This document shows, one piece after another, positions 7,673-16,067 of a DNA stretch of 33,469 bases. Numbering within the stretch: position 1 is the stretch's first letter; each line of letters opens with the position of its first letter. Position numbers and translations under genes: made by a program. The notes below the pieces were generated by a model, which ran no database searches, was not told the origin of the DNA, and saw nothing but the letters and a program-made list of their open reading frames with translations. The stretch covers positions 1-33,469 of the forward strand of contig RHFD01000025.1 in the NCBI GenBank assembly GCA_003724325.1, read 5' to 3'. The stretch is from Nitrosopumilus sp. D6. GTDB taxonomy: Archaea; Thermoproteota; Nitrososphaeria; Nitrososphaerales; Nitrosopumilaceae.

Positions 7673-8854
7673 ATGCATTATGTGGTACTTACAGAGCTTG
7701 GAATTATAGTACTAGACGGCCAGAGTACTAGCAGGGCATTTGCATTTAAAGACGCCGTGTCTGAATACATGGCAGTAAAGGAGAGACGCGCAGATACAAG
7801 CGAGCTTGTAGAGTATCTGTCATCAAAAGAGGCTGCCGCAAGCGACAAGTCCCTGCAGATTCTGCTAGAGAAAAAATACGTCGAGTGCAGGATGATGAGT
7901 CCTGACGAGCTAGATACAGTGCGCGCATCAAGGCAGCAGATGCTAGTTGATGCCGGATTTGCAAGCGATCAGCGCGACGCGCTCGAAAAGCTGCGCTCAT
8001 TTGCGCTCGGACTATCATCTTTAAAAATAGGCGAGGTCTCGCAGAGTCCGGACTTGCACATCATCCAGGCAGTAGGGGCGCTAGATGAGACTGACAAGGT
8101 CGCAAACATAATGGGGGCGCGCATGCGCGAATGGTACGGCCTGCACTTTCCCGAGCTTGACAATGTAATTGATACTATAACAGGATATGCAAAAGTAGTG
8201 CTTGCAGGCAGGCGCGACTTGCTTACGGCAGACATATTTGAAGAGGCAGGGCTTGGGGCAAAGTCAGAGATGCTGCTATTACTTGCATCAAAGAGCAGGG
8301 GCGGCGAGATTACAGATATCAACCTTTGTACGGTCCAGTCCATGGCAAGGCAGGTACTAGAGGCTCACAAGCTGCGTGCAGAGCTAGAAGAGAACATTGC
8401 AGCAGGAATTGAAAAAATGGCGCCAAACCTTGTGGCCATACTCGGGCCGTCAGTAGCCGCCAAGATGCTTGGCAGGGCAGGCAGCCTTGTAAAGCTTGCC
8501 TCGTTTCCTGCAAGCACCATACAGGTAATCGGGGCAGAAAGGGCCCTGTTTCGCGCAGTAAAGACGGGATCTGACCCGCCAAAGCACGGACTATTATTCC
8601 AGCACACACTGGTGCATTCTGCCCCGAGGTGGCAGCGCGGCAAGATAGCCAGGGCCATTGCAGCAAAGGCCGCAGTAGCCGCGCGCGTAGATGTGTACGG
8701 TGAGGGGCTCAACACTACGCTGCTTGAAAAGCTCAACGTGCGTGTCGGCGAGATCTCTACAAGGTATGAAAATCCGCCAGACAGGGAGCCTGTCAGAAGG
8801 GATGCTGCAAAAAAGCGGCGCCAAAAAAAGAAGAGACGCTTTGCCCGACGCTAG
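7673..8854 (+). CDS. nop5: C/D box RNP protein Nop5/Nop56-58 family
   Basis: MAPNLVAILGPSVAAKMLGRAGSLVKLASFPASTIQVIGAERALFRAVKTGSDPPKHGLLFQHTLVHSAPRWQRGKIARAIAAKAAVAARVD. MHYVVLTELGIIVLDG at 7673 is a better start than 7514. Confidence 0.93.
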   Translation: MHYVVLTELGIIVLDGQSTSRAFAFKDAVSEYMAVKERRADTSELVEYLSSKEAAASDKSLQILLEKKYVECRMMSPDELDTVRASRQQMLVDAGFASDQRDALEKLRSFALGLSSLKIGEVSQSPDLHIIQAVGALDETDKVANIMGARMREWYGLHFPELDNVIDTITGYAKVVLAGRRDLLTADIFEEAGLGAKSEMLLLLASKSRGGEITDINLCTVQSMARQVLEAHKLRAELEENIAAGIEKMAPNLVAILGPSVAAKMLGRAGSLVKLASFPASTIQVIGAERALFRAVKTGSDPPKHGLLFQHTLVHSAPRWQRGKIARAIAAKAAVAARVDVYGEGLNTTLLEKLNVRVGEISTRYENPPDREPVRRDAAKKRRQKKKRRFARR

Positions 8855-9509
8855 TCAGTTTGTGTGGGTGAGATCAGGCGGGCGCAAGATGCCTGCCACA
8901 GAGAACATGGTTCCCGGAAACCGCGTCTACAAGGAGAGGCTGGTGCTTCAAGGGGGGACCGAATACAGGACGTGGGATCCGTTCCGCAGCAAGCTATCAG
9001 CGGCAATAATGAACGGGCTTGGAGAGATATCAATATCCAACATGGACAGGGTGCTATACCTTGGCGCATCTACTGGCACCACGCTAAGCCACATATCAGA
9101 TATTGTCGGGCCAGGCGGGGCAGTCTTTGGGGTGGATCACTCTAGCAGGGTCGCAAGGGATTTTATGGACAGGGTGGTAGCATACAGAAGCAATGTGATC
9201 CCCGTAATGCAGGATGCCCGGAGACCTGATGAGTACTTTGCAGTATCTGGCAGGATGGATGCCGTGTATGCTGATATTTCACAGCCAGACCAGACGCAGA
9301 TTGCCATTAAAAACTGTAAAATGTTCCTCAAAAAAGGGGGCGCATTTTTCTTGGTGGTAAAGGTTCGCAGTATCAACGCGCAAAAATCCGTAAAAAAAGT
9401 CGTTGCAGAGGAGGCAGACAGGCTTTCAGACTTTGAGATACTGCACACAATAGATTTGATGCCCTACCACAAAGAGCACGCCATGATAATAGCTAGCCTG
9501 TTATCCTGA
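8841..9509 (+). CDS. flpA: Fibrillarin-like rRNA/tRNA 2'-O-methyltransferase
   Basis: VWVRSGGRKMPATENMVPGNRVYKERL...EYRTWDPFRSKLSAAIMNG...VLYLGASTGTTLSHISDIVG. TTG at 8841 preserves the N-terminal segment conserved in fibrillarins; the next ATG (8889) would remove it. Confidence 0.88.
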   Translation: MPDASQFVWVRSGGRKMPATENMVPGNRVYKERLVLQGGTEYRTWDPFRSKLSAAIMNGLGEISISNMDRVLYLGASTGTTLSHISDIVGPGGAVFGVDHSSRVARDFMDRVVAYRSNVIPVMQDARRPDEYFAVSGRMDAVYADISQPDQTQIAIKNCKMFLKKGGAFFLVVKVRSINAQKSVKKVVAEEADRLSDFEILHTIDLMPYHKEHAMIIASLLS

Positions 9510-10122
9510 GTATAGGGCGCCAGCTCTTGCGCACAAAGCTTGGCATGGAGCCATGTATGGAATAGTATGACTTTACAAATCTGACACTGGTGGGATCCGC
9601 AGGATACCCGCTGCCAAGGTTGTGGTTTTTTGCGAGTCTTTTTATCGACTCGTCACGTGTAACTTTTGCTAGTATCGAGGCAGCAGACACTACTATGAAC
9701 CTCGAGTCGGCGTGATGGTATGACCGTATGGTATTTCCTGACATTTGCGAGATCTTTTTGCCAAATCTTTGCGGGTTGACGTCACACGAGTCCACATACG
9801 AGACATCAGAGTCAAGCTTGGAGGAGACTAGCGCCATGTATTTTGCCTCTAAATCATTGAGGCCGTGCTGCCTCACACTAGCATCAATGGAGCGGGGATG
9901 TATCTTTGCAATGTAGTGATTGTCTGCCAGGGAGATTATTTTACAGTAGAGTCGCTCCCGGGATGCAGGGGTAAGCTGCTTGGAGTCGCGCACGCCAATA
10001 GATGTGAGTGCCTTGAGTTTTCGTCTCTGTATGGAGATGCCGGCTATTACCAGCGGCCCCATCATCGAGCCGCGCCCGGCATCATCTATTCCGCAGACGC
10101 TCACAAGACATCTCTCCGGCAT
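9493..10122 (-). CDS. rnhB: Ribonuclease HII
   Basis: GIDDAGRGSMMGPLVIAG, RDSKQLTPASRERL, YVDSCDVNPQRFG, ASILAKVTRDE. Confidence 0.93.
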   Translation of the reverse strand: MPERCLVSVCGIDDAGRGSMMGPLVIAGISIQRRKLKALTSIGVRDSKQLTPASRERLYCKIISLADNHYIAKIHPRSIDASVRQHGLNDLEAKYMALVSSKLDSDVSYVDSCDVNPQRFGKKISQMSGNTIRSYHHADSRFIVVSAASILAKVTRDESIKRLAKNHNLGSGYPADPTSVRFVKSYYSIHGSMPSFVRKSWRPILRITG

Positions 10123-10156
10123 AGACGTTTAAACCGTGCCGTGGATTGTAGTATAG

Positions 10157-11293
10157 TTGGAGTGCCAGGAGATAGTCGAGGGAGCAACAAGATTACTTGT
10201 ACCTGCGGGATCCCTTCAGGGAGAGGCTCCGCCTAGGAATCCTGCGTTTTTTAATCCGAGGGCTAGAATTACTAGGGACTATTCCATGCTGGCATACTCG
10301 GCGCTACTTGAGAGTATTGAAGGCCCCGGAACACTGCTAGATGTAATGGCAGGAATTGGCGCAAGAGGGCTGCGGGCTGCAAACGAGGCGGGCGCAGACA
10401 GTGTAATATTAAATGATATCAACGGGGCTGCAATCGAGATTGCAAAGGAATCAGCGGCGCTCAACTCACTGTATAATGTAGAATACTCGCAAGATGATGC
10501 GTGCAGGTTTCTTGCCGCCCATTCTGGGCGCGGCAGGCAGGCAGCGATAGTTGATCTCGACCCGTTTGGATCCCCTGCGGCATACATTGACTGCGCGATA
10601 AGATCGGTAATGTACGGCGGAATGCTTGCAGTGGCAGCTACAGATCTGCAGGTTTTAAACGGGCTGTGGAATGACACGTGCCGAAAAAAGTACGGCGGCG
10701 TGCCAATACGCGTCTGCTATGGGAACGAGGTGGCAATCAGGCTGGTACTTGGGTGCATCTGGTCTGTGTGCGCGCGTCTGGGAGTCGGCATGAGTCCGCT
10801 GTTTGTACAAAGCGACATGCATTATTACAGGGTTTATGTGCGCATTGAAAAAAAGACGGGTTCTGGGGGACTGGGACACATCATACACTGCGACGGGTGT
10901 GGTCAGAGAGAGGCAGGTATTGCAGAGTCGTGCAGACTGTGCGGGTCGGCAGTCAGGGTGGCAGGGCCGCTTTGGATAGGAGAACTCTTTGATTCAGAGT
11001 TTGTAAAAAAAATGATATCAATGGTTCCCTCATATATGGTGGAGAGCTCGTGCAAAAAGACGCTTGAAAAGTGCCTTGCAGAGGCGCAGATGCCTGCCAC
11101 ATACTATACCATAGATGAGACTGCTTCGCGTGCAAAGACGGGCCCGCCAAAGCTTGTAAATGCCATACAAATGTTGCGCGAGTCAGGGCATGCGGCAAGC
11201 GTCACATCCTTTGAGAGCACGGGATTCAGAACAGACGCAGATGCGCTCCAGATAGCAGGGGCGCTCTATCAGATGAACCCGAGGCAGACATAG
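10157..11293 (+). CDS. trm1: tRNA (guanine26-N2)-dimethyltransferase
   Basis: FFNPRARITRDYSMLAYSALL, LLDVMAGIGARGLRAANEAG, VDLDPFGSPAAYID, AVAATDLQVLNG; zinc-binding CDGCGQ...CRLCG. Confidence 0.92.
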   Translation: MECQEIVEGATRLLVPAGSLQGEAPPRNPAFFNPRARITRDYSMLAYSALLESIEGPGTLLDVMAGIGARGLRAANEAGADSVILNDINGAAIEIAKESAALNSLYNVEYSQDDACRFLAAHSGRGRQAAIVDLDPFGSPAAYIDCAIRSVMYGGMLAVAATDLQVLNGLWNDTCRKKYGGVPIRVCYGNEVAIRLVLGCIWSVCARLGVGMSPLFVQSDMHYYRVYVRIEKKTGSGGLGHIIHCDGCGQREAGIAESCRLCGSAVRVAGPLWIGELFDSEFVKKMISMVPSYMVESSCKKTLEKCLAEAQMPATYYTIDETASRAKTGPPKLVNAIQMLRESGHAASVTSFESTGFRTDADALQIAGALYQMNPRQT

Positions 11294-11862
11294 TACATCT
11301 CGCTGCTCTGCTTTCTGCTTGCCTTTGGTTTTGTGAGATTGATTCTAGAGAACTTTTTTGAGACATAGTCGCGAAACTCCATTGAGAACTCGCCATCAAA
11401 GACCTTGAATACGGCGTTTCCCTTGTGGGAGAGTACGGCATCCATTATCTTGGTGCAGTCATAGTTAAGGGATATTTGCCTGGCATGATCGACAGACCAG
11501 TTGCCGCTTACCTGCGGGGAGAGGTCACAGATTACGGCATCAGCCTTGCGGCCAAAATGCTCCAGTATCTCGTCTGCGACTCCCGTATCAGATACATCAG
11601 ACTGGATCATGTGTGCTCCCGGGATCTCATCTACATATGACAAATCCACTCCAATCACCTTGCCCTGGTTTCCTGCCATCCTGACTGCCATCTGTGTCCA
11701 TCCTCCCGGGGCGCATCCCAAATCCACCACATTGAATCCGGGTCCGATTATACGGTACGACTGGTTTAGTTCCTTGAGCTTGAATGCAGAGCGGCTCCTA
11801 AAGCCCTGCTCGTGTGCAAGCCTTCGATAGAAATCCTTTCTTGCGTCAGCTAGCTTCATTTT
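11269..11862 (-). CDS. rlmE: RlmE/FtsJ-type rRNA 2'-O-methyltransferase
   Basis: RSRSAFKLKELNQSYRIIGPGFNVVDLGCAPGGWTQMAVRMAG. Start taken at about the MKLADARKDFYRR methionine; ORF 11269..11907. Confidence 0.85.
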   Translation of the reverse strand, partial: KMKLADARKDFYRRLAHEQGFRSRSAFKLKELNQSYRIIGPGFNVVDLGCAPGGWTQMAVRMAGNQGKVIGVDLSYVDEIPGAHMIQSDVSDTGVADEILEHFGRKADAVICDLSPQVSGNWSVDHARQISLNYDCTKIMDAVLSHKGNAVFKVFDGEFSMEFRDYVSKKFSRINLTKPKASRKQSSEMYYVCLGFI

Positions 11863-13004
11863 ACCCGCTTTGTCCCTGCAATGACCCAGTCCTCGATTAG
11901 CTGGCACGTCCTCGGGCTTATCTCGCCGTCAAGGCTGCACTTTTGCTCGACGGGGCAGACAAGGCATGGCGCATTCTCAATTGACTGGGTGCTAATGGGT
12001 GTCTTTTTGAGGATGAGTTTGTACGTCCAGCGGTTCTTCTCTAGGAGCTTTTCGCGCACAATGGTGCCGTTTCTTTCAAGCTTTAGCGCAAGGCGCGAGC
12101 CGTCACGATTTGTTATCTTGAGGCGCTTCCACAGATTTCCCTGCAACATGCCCCCGGACTCGTGGCTTGCAAGTATGTCGCAGACCTTGTTTGTAAGCCG
12201 GTCCATGTCGACTTTTTCTATCTGAAAGTTTTCAATCTCTGCATCTGAGAGCTCTTCTTCGAGCTGCTCCTCAAGCGTCCTTTCGGCCTCTTTTTTTGCG
12301 GCTGCAAGCTCTGCCTTTGTCGGCTTTTTTACCGGCTTTGGTGGCACTTTTTTCTCAGGTTTTTTTATAATCTTTTTAGGCTTTGTAGTTTGTTTTGCTG
12401 GTTTTTTTGTAGTTTGTTTAGTCTTTTCAGGCTTTTTTGTAGTCACCTTTGTTGGTTTATCGGGAGTCTGCTTTGTTGGTTTTTTTGTAGTTTGTTTAGT
12501 CTTTTCAGGCTTTTTTGTAGTCACCTTTGTTGGTTTATCGGGGGTCTGCTTTGCTGGTTTTTTTGTAGTTTGTTTTGTTTGTTTTTCAGTAGCCTGCTTT
12601 GTTGGTTTTTTTGTAGTTTGCTTTGTCTTTTCAGGCTTTGTAGTTTGTTTTTCAGGAGCCTGCTTTGCTGGTTTTTTTGTAGTTTGCTTAGTCTTTTCAG
12701 GCTTTTTTGTAGTCACCTTTGTTGGTTTATCGGGGGTCGGTTTTTTTAGAGTCTTTTCAGGCTCTGCCTTTTTTGCTGGTTTTGTCTCTTTTGTAGTCTT
12801 TGTATTTTCTACAGCATGTCCGGCTTTGGGTTTTGGCACATGCTTTTTGCGCCTAGCCTTTTCCTTTTTCTCCTCGGAATCTAGAATCTTCTTTTGCTGT
12901 TTTAGATCCTTTATCTCGGCCTTTAGCTTTGCCCTTTCTTCTGCTATGGATTCCTTTTTTGTCATCATATCACTCCGTCTGAGATCAACCTTTGGATTAT
13001 CCAT
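11856..13004 (-). CDS. TFE-beta / RNA polymerase III RPC34(RPC39)-like factor with long Lys/Thr/Pro-rich repeat tail
   Basis: C-terminus APCLVCPVEQKCSLDGEISPRTCQLIEDW matches the cysteine cluster recalled for eukaryotic RPC34/39 (APCGLCPV...C..GGEISPSNC.Y...W). Preceded by a winged-helix-like region. N-terminal half is low-complexity KKPTKQTPDKPTKVTTKKPEKTKQTT. Confidence 0.82.
   Translation of the reverse strand: MDNPKVDLRRSDMMTKKESIAEERAKLKAEIKDLKQQKKILDSEEKKEKARRKKHVPKPKAGHAVENTKTTKETKPAKKAEPEKTLKKPTPDKPTKVTTKKPEKTKQTTKKPAKQAPEKQTTKPEKTKQTTKKPTKQATEKQTKQTTKKPAKQTPDKPTKVTTKKPEKTKQTTKKPTKQTPDKPTKVTTKKPEKTKQTTKKPAKQTTKPKKIIKKPEKKVPPKPVKKPTKAELAAAKKEAERTLEEQLEEELSDAEIENFQIEKVDMDRLTNKVCDILASHESGGMLQGNLWKRLKITNRDGSRLALKLERNGTIVREKLLEKNRWTYKLILKKTPISTQSIENAPCLVCPVEQKCSLDGEISPRTCQLIEDWVIAGTKRVK
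12405..12580. repeat. 78-bp near-identical tandem repeat in the TFE-beta-like tail
   Basis: AGTTTGTTTAGTCTTTTCAGGCTTTTTTGTAGTCACCTTTGTTGGTTTATCGGG starts at 12411 and again at 12489 (period 78 bp = 26 aa); shorter related units continue to about 12740. Confidence 0.85.
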
Positions 13005-13006
13005 GC

Positions 13007-13459
13007 CTATTTAACAGTAAATGTCCCGCCAGCAGAGAGGTTTGGGATGTTGCTGTTTACTAGATCCACCTCTAGATTGTAAGTGCCCGAGGTACCTACC
13101 TGCTCGGAGAACTCGGGATCTATCTCGAGTTGGCCGTCGTCATCGGCACACACAGACCTGTAGGATTTTTGATTTCTCTTTTCATCCGGATCGACTATTG
13201 AAATGTAAAGATCACCGCACTTAAACCCGGGATCATCAACTAGCACCTGAATCTCTACTTTCTCAGAGGCATCGTATTCCTCCAAGAGACCCTCTATCAC
13301 AAGCTGGGACTCAGTCTGAGCTGCTCTGGCAGGTTCCGGGGCAGGCTGGATTGAGATGCCATCCTGGTTATACGCAAGACCATACATGACTGCACCTCCA
13401 AATACAAGCGATGCTATCGCAGGTAGTATGAATATGATAAAGGCGTTTTTTGTTACCAT
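13007..13459 (-). CDS. Membrane-anchored extracytoplasmic protein, predicted beta-sandwich
   Basis: N-terminal TM IIFILPAIASLVFGGAVMYGLAYN followed by a beta-rich domain ending GTYNLEVDLVNSNIPNLSAGGTFTVK. Confidence 0.6.
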   Translation of the reverse strand: MVTKNAFIIFILPAIASLVFGGAVMYGLAYNQDGISIQPAPEPARAAQTESQLVIEGLLEEYDASEKVEIQVLVDDPGFKCGDLYISIVDPDEKRNQKSYRSVCADDDGQLEIDPEFSEQVGTSGTYNLEVDLVNSNIPNLSAGGTFTVK

Positions 13460-13542
13460 TTTGTCTAGAGGTTAAAGGATCCCCTTTAATCTGTTTGGCA
13501 AGAACTGCAAAAATCGCAATATAATAGACGTGCTATTGAAGT

Positions 13543-13734
13543 ATGTTGGCAGCTAGACTGGATCTGAAAAGAAAAATTATGAATATTAGGCAGTTCAAAA
13601 GGCCACACATAGGTCATGATCAGCTGGAGATCAGAGCAGTCATGTTTGGCTTTAGAAACGAGTCATGGTATGTAGACAAACCCCTAGATGTCATGAGGGA
13701 TCTAGAAGAAGCATATCCAGAGCAGCTCCCATGA
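13543..13734 (+). CDS. Possible small protein of unknown function
   Basis: MNIRQFKRPHIGHDQLEIRAVMFGFRNESWYVDKPLDVMRDLEEAYPEQLP looks protein-like; AATATAATAG lies just upstream. No family recognised. Confidence 0.35.
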   Translation: MLAARLDLKRKIMNIRQFKRPHIGHDQLEIRAVMFGFRNESWYVDKPLDVMRDLEEAYPEQLP

Positions 13735-13917
13735 ATAGTTGGAAAGACTCTGACTTGCCACACGTGTTTTGATGATCGTACTCTGGCATGGATTATATTT
13801 TTTGAATGAGATTATAGTTATTTCAGGTAGTCATTCTAGGAGATGATCACACTCTTGCACTAGTCTTTGTCAGATCTGTTAGAAATAGGCAAGCCCGAGG
13901 CTGCAATGATCAGTAAA

Positions 13918-13982
13918 TGTCAGGTACATTGACCCCTAGCGCCATCTGCAAGCAGCTAACCTAGGGGATAAGTTGCCTGACA
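13918..13982. repeat. Nested symmetric inverted repeat (22-bp imperfect arms)
   Basis: TGTCAGG-8nt-CCCCTAG...CTAGGGG-8nt-CCTGACA, with a central CTGC-AA-GCAG. Confidence 0.85.
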
Positions 13983-14083
13983 TCCAGTATAGTGTGGTAC
14001 CGGTATAAAAATCAGCACAATTGAGATTCCATATGGAGGCAATGCCATACACAGGATCATACCAGGATAGAATCAGGCAAGTA

Positions 14084-14326
14084 CTAAATTGCAGACTTTA
14101 TTGACTCGTGACTGGCATGAACCAGCCTCAGCGTAGAGTTGATGTTGGCCCGCAGGTGCGCAAGGTTGTCTGACTCTGAGCAGATGACAATCACATCATC
14201 GAGCTTTATGCTTGTCTTTACCGGGTTTTCAGGATAGAATTTGTTGTCTGTATCAAGCGAGTCAAAGACTGCCCTTGTCTTGTCGCCGGCAGACACTGTA
14301 ACTGTAACACTAAACCTTGACGTCAT
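14084..14326 (-). CDS. pcc1: KEOPS complex subunit Pcc1
   Basis: VYPENPVKTSIKLDDVIVICSESDNLAHLRANINSTLRLVHASHESI-like 80-aa protein adjacent to eL43 and the exosome operon. Confidence 0.75.
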   Translation of the reverse strand: MTSRFSVTVTVSAGDKTRAVFDSLDTDNKFYPENPVKTSIKLDDVIVICSESDNLAHLRANINSTLRLVHASHESIKSAI

Positions 14327-14522
14327 AGGCAGTTCCTGCCACCTTGTAGCTGCACTTTTTGCACGACCATATCCCTACTGCATCACGGCTAAACGTGCCA
14401 GAGCCGCACTCGGGGCACGTCCTCTTTTCTTTTAGCTGTAGATGTATCTTTGTGTACTGTTTTCGTATCTTGATTCCATAACGCGCCCCCAGACCCTTGA
14501 GCGACTTTTTTGCCTTTGCCAT
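14310..14522 (-). CDS. rpl37ae: 50S ribosomal protein L37Ae (eL43)
   Basis: GARYGIKIRKQYTKIHLQLKEKRTCPECGSGTFSRDAVGIWSCKKCSYKVAGTAY. Confidence 0.93.
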   Translation of the reverse strand: MAKAKKSLKGLGARYGIKIRKQYTKIHLQLKEKRTCPECGSGTFSRDAVGIWSCKKCSYKVAGTAYDVKV

Positions 14523-14523
14523 C

Positions 14524-15339
14524 TCACGGACCCGCCTGTAGTGCCTTTAGCATTTCACGCACCTTTGCGCCCACCTTTACTGAGAGCTCGCCGCACCGGT
14601 CAATCTCTTCTAATGTAAAGCCATCAGAGCCGCCCTTTTGCAGGGCGCAAATGTTTCCATCAGAGTCCGTGGTAATTGTAATCCTTGCATCAAGTATGTC
14701 CCATTCGTCGCCGTCAGGATCCACTATAATGTGGCTGCCAATCCTTCCCATCGTGACTGACACTGGTATTGTCAGTACAGGCATATTGGCAAGTGCGTCT
14801 TCTGTCAGGACTGGCGCCTCTTCAACCCAGTTCCACTTTGGCACCTTTGCAGTTAATAGCGCCGCAGTAGCTGCATACGAGCACGCATCAAAGAGGTTTC
14901 CATCATTATCTACTACTACATTGTCTGCAAATATTCCCACTACTGACTTGTTTTTTTCAATCACCATCTCTGAGAGATCCAGCATGTGACTCTCCCGGAT
15001 TCCGCGGTCTACCACCCTTGCAAGCTCTATTACCGGCGGTCCCGGGGGGCCTGTCTCTACTGTGGGATGCGATAGTGGTAATAGTTCTGCAGTACACATG
15101 AACATGCCCTTGTCTCCCATGTCTGGAAACGGCCTGTCAGGCTGAATCTTTACTCCGCAGATCACCTCTGTATCTCCAATTCTCACCCTTGCAGAGCCGT
15201 TTGCCTTTGGTATTGCGTTTGGCTCTATTGAGACTTTGCGCGCCTCTTCAGGTGTGCGCCCGTCTACGCGCTTGCCCTGCTCTAGCAGCTCTAGTATCTG
15301 CGCCCTCTTTAGATCATCAATTACTGTGCGGACAGTCAA
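14524..15339 (-). CDS. rrp42: Exosome complex protein Rrp42
   Basis: RNase PH fold: GKRVDGRTPEEARKVSIEPNAIPKANGSARVRIGDTEVICGVK; adjacent to rrp41. Confidence 0.92.
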   Translation of the reverse strand: MTVRTVIDDLKRAQILELLEQGKRVDGRTPEEARKVSIEPNAIPKANGSARVRIGDTEVICGVKIQPDRPFPDMGDKGMFMCTAELLPLSHPTVETGPPGPPVIELARVVDRGIRESHMLDLSEMVIEKNKSVVGIFADNVVVDNDGNLFDACSYAATAALLTAKVPKWNWVEEAPVLTEDALANMPVLTIPVSVTMGRIGSHIIVDPDGDEWDILDARITITTDSDGNICALQKGGSDGFTLEEIDRCGELSVKVGAKVREMLKALQAGP

Positions 15340-16067
15340 GAGCTGCCTCCAAAGTACTTTTCAGCAAGGGCCTTTTTCTGCAGTTCATACACTATCTTGC
15401 ACCCTTCAATTCCGACCCTGACGCATTTTTTGTACTCTTCTGGTGTCAAGACCCCGTCTAGCTGGAGCAGTGTAATCTTTTCTAGTCCCGGCATGTATCC
15501 TATTGGCATGTCTGCCTGGCCTGCCTGGTCTTCCTCGTTGTTTACATCTAAAATTATAGTATCAGCTACCTTGCCTGCGGCGCATGCGGCAACCATGTCC
15601 CTCATTGGAATCCCAGCATCTGCAAGCGCAACTGATGCGGCTGCAAGGGCTGCGCATCTCGTGCCACCGTCTGCCTGGAGTACCTCAATAAATACATCTA
15701 CTGCCGTCCTTGGAAACCGTTTTAGCAGTACTGCCGGCTCTAGCGCCTCTTTGATCACCTTTGATATCTCAATCTCCCTGCGGGATGGCGCCGGTCTTTT
15801 TCTCTCACCTACTGAAAACGGTTCCATGTGGTATCTGACGCGCAAGATTCCCGTGTCCGTGTTTGACATGTGCTTTGGATGCACGTCCCTTGGTCCAAAT
15901 ACACCGACTAGTATCTTGTTGTCGCCAAACTCAATGTATGCAGAGCCATCAGCATTCTTGAGGCCGCCTGCCTTTATCATTATCTTTCTTGGCTCGTCTA
16001 CCTTTCTGCCGTCACAGCGGATCCCGTTCTCGTCTAGCAGGACCATTGTCGCGTCTCTTCCGCCCAT
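15336..16067 (-). CDS. rrp41: Exosome complex exonuclease Rrp41
   Basis: GIRCDGRKVDEPRKIMIKAGGLKNADGSAYIEFGDNKILVGVFGPRDVHPKH. Confidence 0.94.
   Translation of the reverse strand: MGGRDATMVLLDENGIRCDGRKVDEPRKIMIKAGGLKNADGSAYIEFGDNKILVGVFGPRDVHPKHMSNTDTGILRVRYHMEPFSVGERKRPAPSRREIEISKVIKEALEPAVLLKRFPRTAVDVFIEVLQADGGTRCAALAAASVALADAGIPMRDMVAACAAGKVADTIILDVNNEEDQAGQADMPIGYMPGLEKITLLQLDGVLTPEEYKKCVRVGIEGCKIVYELQKKALAEKYFGGSS

Noticed and set aside
8319-8666. 115-aa and other minus ORFs opposite nop5
   Set aside because: Antisense shadows of a conserved gene; no independent support.
12390-12749. 119-aa Cys/Phe/Leu-rich repetitive ORF (MFCWFFCSLFSLFRLFCSHLCWF...)
   Set aside because: Antisense of the Lys/Thr repeat tail of the TFE-beta-like gene; the composition is a mirror artefact.
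13770-13860. C/D-box sRNA (TGATGA ... CTGG)
   Set aside because: No proper D box (CUGA) or paired terminal stem at suitable spacing.
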